NCBI GenBank assembly: GCA_020631735.1 | Contig: CM036231.1 | Span: 6,041,831-6,105,830, forward strand | DNA: 64,000 nucleotides | Reading direction: 5' to 3' | DNA from: Saccharum officinarum | Taxonomy: Eukaryota; Streptophyta; Magnoliopsida; Poales; Poaceae | Shown: positions 57,040 through 64,000 of the stretch, one piece after another | Numbering within the stretch: the stretch's first letter is position 1 | Layout: each line of letters starts with the position of its first letter | Made by a program: the position numbers and the translations under genes | The notes under the pieces: generated by a model | Database searches by the model: none | What the model was told of the DNA's origin: nothing | What the model saw: the letters and a program-made list of their open reading frames with translations, nothing else

Positions 57040-57645
57040 GACTCAACGGGGCGTAGGGGCCGATGGGAGGGGCACCGGGACGTGACGGGCGGGTCGGGGT
57101 TGGGGCCTGGCTGGGGTTCGGTGGGCGTGGGCGGTGGAGGCCGGCGGGGCGGGGTGGGGGCGTGGGCGGGGGCGGGTCAGGGTTGGGGGCAGGCTGGGGA
57201 CTGGCGGCATGGCAGCTCCGGTGCCGGTGGGGCCGAGGTACGCGGCGGTGGGCCGGGCGTAGGTCGGGTCTGAAGACCGTGGGCTTTGCAGGTCAGAGGG
57301 GGCGGGCGGGGGCGGGCGCCCCACGGCTGAGGAGGGCGAGCTGTGGCCGGGAGTGGGCGCGCCGCGGGGGGGCCGGGCAGGGCGAGTGGCGGCCGGGGCG
57401 AAATGCAGCGGGGCGTGCTGGCGAGGGCGAGCCGTCGCCGGGGCGGTCGTGACGGGGGCGGGTCAGGGCGTGTGCACCGCAAGGAGGCCGTCGGCTAGCG
57501 GATGCGGTGGGGGAGGGCAGCCACGCGCAGGGGCTGCCGGGTGCGCTGGGGCTGCTGTGGTCGGGCGCAGCGGCGGAGTCGGCGGGGGGGTGGGCACGGC
57601 GGTGTGGGTGGGGTGTGAGTGTGTGTGGCGCCGTTCGATTTGGGA
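57040..57645. other. G-rich block (C-rich on the transcribed orientation)
   Basis: About 600 bp with strong strand asymmetry: runs of GGGG and GGGCGGGGGCGGG on the plus strand, few C runs. Long open frames on both strands lack domains. It lies between the 5' terminal repeats and tnp2 and may act as promoter or leader. G-quadruplex potential is high. Confidence 0.75.
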
Positions 57646-57664
57646 TGCTAAGTCCCTTGATCCA

Positions 57665-59060
57665 CACTTTGCCGTGTACCGGCGATGGAGCACACGGTAA
57701 ACTTTTTTTTCATTTTTTTGCCATGTGTCGATAATGGGGCACACGGTAAACCCTTTTTTCATTTTTGTTTCTTCGGTTTTCTTTTCAACCTTTTTTTTCT
57801 CGGGCACTTTGTCGTGTGTCGACGAGCGGGCACACGACAAACTTTTTTTTATTTATTTTTTTTGTTTCTTCGTTTTTCTTCTAAACCTTTTTTCTGGCAT
57901 AGCTTTGACGAGTGTCTTACTTGTGACACACGACAAAGAGTTTTTTTAATATTTCCTTCCTTGGTTTTCTTTCCATGACCTATTTTACTAATATGTTGAA
58001 GGTACTAGGAAAATTCTTTGTCAAATTCACCCAACAATGAATATTCGATGTTTCTACAAATATTACACCATTATTTCTTGCGATTATTTCTCAAATTCAA
58101 TTTTTTCAATTAAAATTCTATAATTACTGCAAATAAATTAAAAATAGAAACAGATCCGAAAAATTCAAAAATTTGACACGACACAATCTGTGTGGTGTAT
58201 TGCCTGTACAAAATGTTTCAAAGTCAAACCCCAACACGAAAATCGAATCGACTCCAAATGATACTGCTTCATTCTTAACTCTCTGCATCTTCTCTGGAGA
58301 TTCTTCGGTTTCTAAGCATCGTACGTGACAACTTGTGCGAAACATTCTCAAACTTTTTCCACAGCCTTAACGTATGATAACATGAAATATGTACAAATCT
58401 CATGATTTTCTGACTTCGTTAGCATTATTTATATTTTTAAAAATGTTCGGCCACACGTTCGTGGTCGCGTCTCCTGAACAAGATGTTCGAAATTCATTTT
58501 TGTTTCTAAGGTATATCCTCAAACAGGGTTGCGTAACATGGATATCATTTTTCAAGTATTTTTTTCAAGTATTTGAATCACTTGCAGTTCAAATTTGACC
58601 TTACTCAAAAAAATTCAATGAAATGCTGTTAATTACTTAAATATAGCAAACATATACAAAAAAGTTTCAAATTTCAACATGGAGTATCACATGTTGTGTG
58701 TGGAGAGCAAAAAAATTTGAAGGGCTGGAAATGAAAAAAAAATAGTTTGCCGTGTGCACCATTCTTAGCACACGACAAAGAATTATTTGCCGAGTGCTTC
58801 ATATGGGGCACACGGACACTTAGTAAAATGCTAACGGCGGCGGCTTGGTGTTGACGGGCGTCAGCTAACACCGAGGGCTGCATGTTTGCCGAGGGCGACA
58901 CTCAGGAAATTAAGGCTTTGCCGTGTGTTGCGTGGGGCACACACGGCAAAGATCCTGTTTGCCATGTGTGTTATTGCCGAGTGCGAGGCCAGGGACACAC
59001 GACATAGGCCCTTTTTGTCGTGTGCCCTACAACCTGCACACGGCAAAAGGTCGAGCACAC
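57665..59060. repeat. Subterminal TTTGCCGTGTG repeats and AT-rich spacer, 5' end
   Basis: Copies of tttgccgtgtg and cacacggcaaa cluster at 57665-57945 and 58745-59060. Between them lies AT-rich non-coding sequence. Confidence 0.8.
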
Positions 59061-59085
59061 AACAAACACCGGGATTCTAGTAGTG

Positions 59086-59088
59086 AAG
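59086..59088. repeat. TSD AAG, right copy
   Basis: Directly follows the GTAGTG terminus at 59085. Confidence 0.75.
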
Positions 59089-59089
59089 T

Positions 59090-61912
59090 CTACGGTACCT
59101 TCCGTTCGTACCGAGGATTCAACGGCTATACATGACCGAGGAAACCACGAAACAGATGACTTGGCACAAAAATGGACGTCGATACAATCCTGACAAGCTG
59201 GTACATCCATCCGATGGTGAAGCGTGGACCCACTTTGATGGGATTCATCGTGACAAAGCTGAAGAGACTCACAATGTACATGTTGCACTGGCAACAGATG
59301 GGTTCAATCCTTACAGAATGTTGGCTGCCCCGTACACTTATTGACTCGTGTTCGTTATCCCCCTCAATCTCCCCCCGGCGTCATCTTCCAATGACAGATG
59401 ATGTTCTTGTCTTTGGTAATTCTTGATCACCCGGGAAAACATATGGGTGTGTTCATGGAGCTTTTGATTGATAATTTGATCAAAGCTTGGGAGGAAGGGG
59501 TATGGATGTACGACCGTGCTACAAAGAGAAACTTCAAAATGCACGTTTGGTACCTATACTCCCTGCATGACTTCATTGCGTATGGGATATTCAGCGCCTG
59601 GTGTGTTCACAGGAAGTTTGGTTGTCCGATATGCAAGGACCGTGTGAGGTTCATCTGATTGAAGAAGGCTGGAAAGTATTTTTTGTTCGACAAACATCGT
59701 CAATTCCTTCCTCTTGACCATCCATTCAGACAAGACATTAAGAACTTTACAAAAGGTGTCATAGTGACGGATCCTCCACCGCAGATGATGACTGGTGCCG
59801 AGGTTCATGCTTAGATAGGTGCTCTCGTTGTCAATGAAAGGGACAGTCGTTTCGAGGGATATGGTGAGCAACATATGTGGACTCATAAGTCGGGCTTAAC
59901 GAGGCTCCCCTATTATGATGATCTTGTTCTGCCACATAACATTGATGTAATGCACATTGAAAATAATGTCACCGAGGCACTTTGGGGAACCATCATGGAA
60001 ATTCCTGATAAGTCAAAGGACAATGTTAAGGCTAGAGTAGATCTGGCAACATTATGTGATAGATCAAATCAAGAAATGTGGCCTCCTGTTGGCCACAAGA
60101 AATAGACAAGGCCTAAGACCGATTTCGTCTTGACCAGGGATCAAAGAAGGGAAGTGCTTGAATGGATCCAGACGTTAATGTTCCCTGATGGGTATGCAAC
60201 GAATCTGAGGAGGGGAGTGAACTTAACTACTCTGCGAGTGTTAGGGATGAAGAGTCATGACTATCACATATGGATTGAGCGGCTTCTTCCGGTGATGGTT
60301 CGAGGCTATGTTCCTGAGCATATCTGGGTCGTGCTGGCAGAGTTAAGCTATTTCTTTCCGCTAGCTTTGTGCTAATGAGTTATCTCAGACCATGATTCGT
60401 GACTTGGAACGAGCAACACCTATGTTGCTCTATAAGTTGGAAAAGATCTTTCCACCTAGATTCTTTCTTTCGATGCAGCATTTGATTTTGCACCTCCCGT
60501 ATGAGGTACGGATGGGGGCTTGTGCAGGCCCGTTGGAGCTATCCAATCGAGAGATGTCTAAAGTTCCTTCGAAAAATGCAAAAATAAAGCTAAAATTAAG
60601 GCTTCCATTTCAGAAGCATACATCGTACTATAGTGACAACCTTCCTAGCGTGCATAATCCACCCCCTCGTTACAATGCCGGCGATAATAAATCGAACCTC
60701 AGCCTCTTCCAAGGGCAACTTGGAAGTGCAAGTGAAGGGACCCAAAGACCTTGAGGCATCAAGAGTGGCACACTATCATGCTATACGTGTTGACCAATCT
60801 TGACGAGGTGGAGCCATACATCCAGTAAGTTCTAAACAAACATCATTGTACATGCACTATCACTATCACTATTCTGCATCCAATCCCTTTGTTTCTCAAC
60901 GATGCAGGAAATTTCACAAAGAATTCTGGTGTCGATCAAGGAAGCCAACCCTGCAGGAAAGTGAGACCCTTCTTAGACAGGGTGCGGGAAATGGAATGCC
61001 CAATTTCATTTCTTGGTTCAAACATAAGGTACTCTACAATTTAGCTCGTGCACTTAGTTTCATCCAACAAGTAGATGGTACGTGTGGGTAATATAACGTA
61101 ATATCCTCCTTGAACTTGCAGGGCCAAACCGATGCGTCTATGAGCGCCGAGTTGAGACAGGTTGCCGATGGCTGTGCCTATAGGGTCATGTCATTTGCTG
61201 GTTATGATGTGAATGGATATCGCTTTCACACGGGCTAGAGCAGAGGCGACCCAACCGAAAAACCACAAATACCAGAGTTTTTACGCTCGGCCAAAATGGG
61301 GTCGAGTATTATGGAAGAATTGAAGATATATACGAACTCGCATTTCATGGTTGCAAAGAACTTAATCTTGTCATTTTCAAATGTCATTGGTTTGATCTTG
61401 AAGTAACGAGACGGACCCCTAATCTTGGGCTAGTCAAAATTTGACATGATTCTGTCTTGCCAGGAGAAGATGTGTACATTGTGGCTCAACAGGCCACGCA
61501 AGTTTATTATACGACATACCCGTGCAAAACCGACGAACGTCTTTTGGGTTGGTATGTTGTTCACAAGGTACCACCACACGATAGACTACCTCTACCAAAC
61601 AATGAAGATTACAACCTAGACCTGAACACATATGACGGAGAGTTCTTTCAAGAAGAGGGGCTAGAAGGGACTTTTGTGATAGACTTAACCGAAGCGATCG
61701 GAATGGACGTCGATGTTGGGAGGGTTGTTGACGAGGACGATGGAGATGAGGTTGAAAATGTGAAGGACTTAGAATTACTGGAGCGGTTACATTTAGACAA
61801 TGACGATGATGACAACATTGCTCCTTCGGATTGTGATGAGTATATGGACATGGCGGATAGTGATGATGAGAGTTATGATCCAGCTAATGCCGATCATGAT
61901 GATTATTTCTAA
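59090..61912 (+). pseudogene. tnp2 transposase fragment, N-terminally truncated
   Basis: Starts at LRYLPFVPRIQRLYMTEE and runs through the Transposase_21 core, DUF4218-like and DUF4216-like parts to DDYF at 61912. It carries the same TGA before QMMFLSL (59397), the same TGA after CKDRVRFI (59656) and the same SYFF frameshift (about 60355) as the copy at 52586-56209. It also has private stops such as those at 59814 and 60103. The first quarter of the gene is missing. Confidence 0.85.
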
Positions 61913-62033
61913 TACATGTAATACTATGTTATTTTATAATTATGTTTTCTTTATTTTGCATCTCTTTTTAAATATGTCTTGTATATTTTTGCTTATTGAT
62001 TTACTTTTCTTAAATGCAAGTGATTGAACAAAG

Positions 62034-62845
62034 ATGGTGGGCGGTTACAGGAACGTGAAGTCACAGTACCAAAGACAGACCGAGGAGGTTGAGGGGTCAG
62101 GGAGTGGTATGAGGCAGTCCGAGGGCATGAGGAGCAAGAGCCTGAGCACTCTTCAGAGGGAGCTAGAGGCCCATCGCGAGTAGGAGCACGAGCGGGTGCA
62201 GGAGGAGGAGGAGGTAGGGCAGGGGGACAATGAGGACGATGACGAGGACGAGGGCCAGGGGAATGATGAGGACGAGGGGCAGGGGGATGAGGTAGAGGGT
62301 TCCTCTGCTTCTCAGCTGACTGTCTGGTTGCAAGGCCCCTCGGGGTTTCCTAGGCGTCCGATAGCTAATCGCCCGATGGTTCAGCCCAAAGGGCCTAGGT
62401 ATGTTGAAAAGCGGTACTTTGACATTTGTTATGTTCAAATTCATAATATAAACTAATAATTTTTGTTAATTACTTGTGCAGATCCTTCGAGGTTGTTGCT
62501 CCAGGTGATCACCACCGTAGGCCCAATAACATCCTGGGTGTTCTGTGCAAGTTGCACTTCCCTAGCGTAGTGACACTTGCCTCCACGACGGAGCCAGCCT
62601 ACACGTTTGATCACTATGCAGTCATGCCAGATTTACCCGATCGGCTATGCAGGCAATACGCCAACAAGGCGGTGAGGACGGTGCATGAGATGTGGGTAAG
62701 AAATCCTCACACTTCATTGCTCAATGCATCATATTATTTGAAAATTCTTTAAATAATGATTGGCTGCATCGCTTCTACTTGCAGGATTTCTTTAGAGTGG
62801 AGCCAGGATATGAGCATGAGGCAAATCTAGTGGCTGTGAGAGCAT
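62034..62845 (+). pseudogene. Transposase_24-type second gene, 3'-truncated
   Basis: The ATG at 62034 opens MVGGYRNVKSQYQR, as in the sister copy. A TAG follows in ELEAHRE*EHERV (62180). Exons with WLQGPSGFPRRP, VVAPGDHHRRPNN, FDHYAVMPDLPDRLC and EHEANLVAVRA can be followed until the LTR interrupts at 62846. Confidence 0.75.
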
Positions 62846-63477
62846 TGAAAGCTCTATGTTTGGTGTTGGTAATAAGTGACAATGCCTAAGTACTAATCCT
62901 ATGCCTAAGTTGTATATAGCATATGAGGATTAGTACATTCCAAGGTTGGTGGCAAAATGGACATGGTGATCATGATGGCCACACTTAGATTTGGACGCAA
63001 CCCTACATAATCAAGGCAAAGGTATATGCTTAAGGTTTGTGTTTTAGTAACCAAGACACCGAGTGGGTGTGGTTATATTATAGGATAGATAGCCGTATTA
63101 TAAAGAGGGGAATGACGCGGCTATTGAACTCCTAAGTGCCTCTAGGTGTGCATTTCATAATCATATGCATTTGGATAGAACTAATAACGCCTCAAAAAAT
63201 GATTGTGAAAATACTAACACACTCGCACATGACGAGATCACTTGGTGGTGTTAGCACTTTTGCGATGGCGTTGGAGTTTGAGCGGTAGAGAGGGTTTGGG
63301 GTTCAGGCGTTTTCGAGGAATTGAAACGCCTATTTTCCTTTATGCCAATGTCAAGATTTGGAGGCGTTGTCACATGATGTTTCATGAGCTAAAACATGTG
63401 CTAAAGTGACACACATACTTAGTCTAGCTCATCTGTGAAAGGGTGAATCAAACGGAGGCGAACGGAGGTCACAGCGG

Positions 63478-63865
63478 TGACCGGACGCGGTCTCTGTGTG
63501 ACCGGACGCGTCCGGTCAGTGCTCAGCGTGTGACCGTGTCTCGGTTCTCTGATCGGACGTGGTGGCGTGTCTGGTCATGATCGACCGAACACGTCCGGTC
63601 GTTCTGGGTGCTTACTAGACTCTAACCGGACGCTGGCACTGTGGCATCTGGTTCGTCTAGCAGCGCGTCCGGTCGCTGATTCGCTGGAGCGTTGCTCGGC
63701 TTGACCAGCGTGTCTAGTCAGCTACGGGACCAGTGCGTTCGGTCGAGCTTCGCGTGTCCAGTCATTGCAACCAGCGCGTCCGGTTGTGCTTCGTGCATGA
63801 GTGGTGTACGCACCTACGCGTTCGGTCCACGCGACCAGCACGTCCGGTCAGCGTGACTGCAGCTG
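63478..63865. repeat. CCGGACGCG motif array in the right-end LTR
   Basis: About a dozen units (gaccggacgcg, cgcgtccggtc, tgtccagtc), more degenerate than in the young element. Confidence 0.85.
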
Positions 63866-63903
63866 TTTCAAGTGTCTAACGGCTATATTCGAAGGGGTAT
63901 GTC

Positions 63904-63911
63904 TATAAATA
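63904..63911 (+). promoter_or_regulatory. TATA box in the right-end LTR
   Basis: TATAAATA on the plus strand about 40 bp after the motif array, in the transcriptional direction of this LTR. Confidence 0.72.
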
Positions 63912-64000
63912 CTCATTGGCCGGCTCAAAGCTCTACCTCTTGCACTCTTTGACATACTTGTGAGCACTTTGAGCTAAGTAACTCCCCTCCCACTCATCTC

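Larger units (their letters stand above)
49492..59085 (-). mobile_element. CACTA (En/Spm) transposon, 9,594 bp, two decayed genes
   Basis: Ends CACTACCAGACTCAGG at 49492 and, inverted, CACTACTAGAATCCCGG at 59085, flanked by AAG on both sides. Subterminal TTTGCCGTGTGC / GCACACGGCAAA motifs are dense at 49510-50075 and 57665-59060. Genes are on the minus strand, so the right end is the 5' end: GC-rich leader, tnp2 (56209-52586), then a Transposase_24-like gene (52464 to about 50298). Both genes have stops and frameshifts; mobility would need transposase in trans. Confidence 0.9.
59090..62845 (+). mobile_element. Truncated sister CACTA copy in opposite orientation
   Basis: Homologous to the interior of the neighbouring element (55446 down to 51690) read on the plus strand. 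Positions sum to 114498 over the tnp2 end. The C-terminal 151 residues differ at about nine positions, so this is a separate copy, not an assembly echo. The left end is cut within the tnp2 core at the CACTA boundary; the right end is cut within the second gene by an LTR. Confidence 0.9.
62846..64000 (+). repeat. LTR of the TGAAAG superfamily, cut by window end
   Basis: Begins TGAAAGCTC at 62846 exactly where CACTA coding sequence ends. It shows the family pattern: ttggtgttggtaata near the start, a CCGGACGCG array (63478-63865) and a TATA box (63904). It is related to, but not the same as, the LTRs at 20253, 27039 and 35440. The candidate left TSD is agcat; the other end is outside the window, so solo or full-length cannot be decided. 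Confidence 0.8.

Noticed and set aside
57043..57840. Pro/Arg-rich and Gly/Arg-rich open frames on both strands
   Set aside because: Explained by the G-rich block; mutually overlapping on opposite strands and without homology I can recognise.
51548..62889. Treating the second pair of inverted tnp2 copies as an assembly echo like the first pair
   Set aside because: These copies differ by scattered substitutions and private stops, so they are genuine separate copies.

Overview
The window looks like an intergenic, transposon-packed stretch of a grass nuclear genome, probably Andropogoneae (Miscanthus, Saccharum or Sorghum type; an inference from element families and style, not proven). There are no bacterial gene arrangements, rRNA genes or CRISPR arrays. 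Almost everything identifiable is a transposable element or debris of one. Many elements are nested, and in several cases the target-site duplications (TSDs) can be read directly. Two runs of 100 N (5076-5175 and 46958-47057) are scaffold gaps.

Left part. Positions 1-5075 hold a CACTA-type second gene with a Ulp1-like protease domain, its terminal TTTAGTCCCGG repeats, and the start of a small membrane-protein gene. The same segment recurs in inverted orientation at 29688-34764 with only two homopolymer-length differences noticed, and its inner end falls exactly on the first N gap. A damaged relative of the membrane-protein gene lies at 6608-7415 (minus strand). A Tourist-like MITE is at 6168-6395. 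A 3.9-kb PIF/Harbinger element (9386-13270, TSD TAA) carries a Myb-like ORF and a two-exon DDE transposase. A decayed Tat-type Ty3/gypsy element (about 14.6-19.8 kb) has two RNase H regions and an antisense coiled-coil ORF.

Middle. A 9,248-bp LTR retrotransposon (20253-29500, minus strand, TSD TGGTG, two 2,462-bp LTRs) has PBS, PPT and a 618-residue gag but no pol. It sits inside the coding frame of the second copy of the membrane-protein gene. A solo LTR of the same superfamily (35440-37575, TSD GCGGC) interrupts a GC-rich leader next to a long TTTAGTCCC hairpin. The C-terminal half of a CACTA tnp2 gene (39361-40985) is cut by a 4.07-kb gypsy LTR (40986-45051) whose internal 3' part carries degenerate tandem repeats.

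Right part. A 1.4-kb non-autonomous CACTA element (47265-48662) is followed by a 9.6-kb CACTA element (49492-59085, TSD AAG) with two decayed genes, tnp2 and a Transposase_24-like gene, on the minus strand. Directly at its right end begins a truncated sister copy in the opposite orientation (59090-62845), itself cut by another LTR of the TGAAAG family that runs off the window.

The elements suggest a history: CACTA copies and the membrane-protein gene came first, then gypsy and copia-like insertions, with LTR decay dominated by CpG transitions. Nothing here is a clearly functional host gene. The best candidates for expression are the PIF/Harbinger ORFs and the gag ORF.
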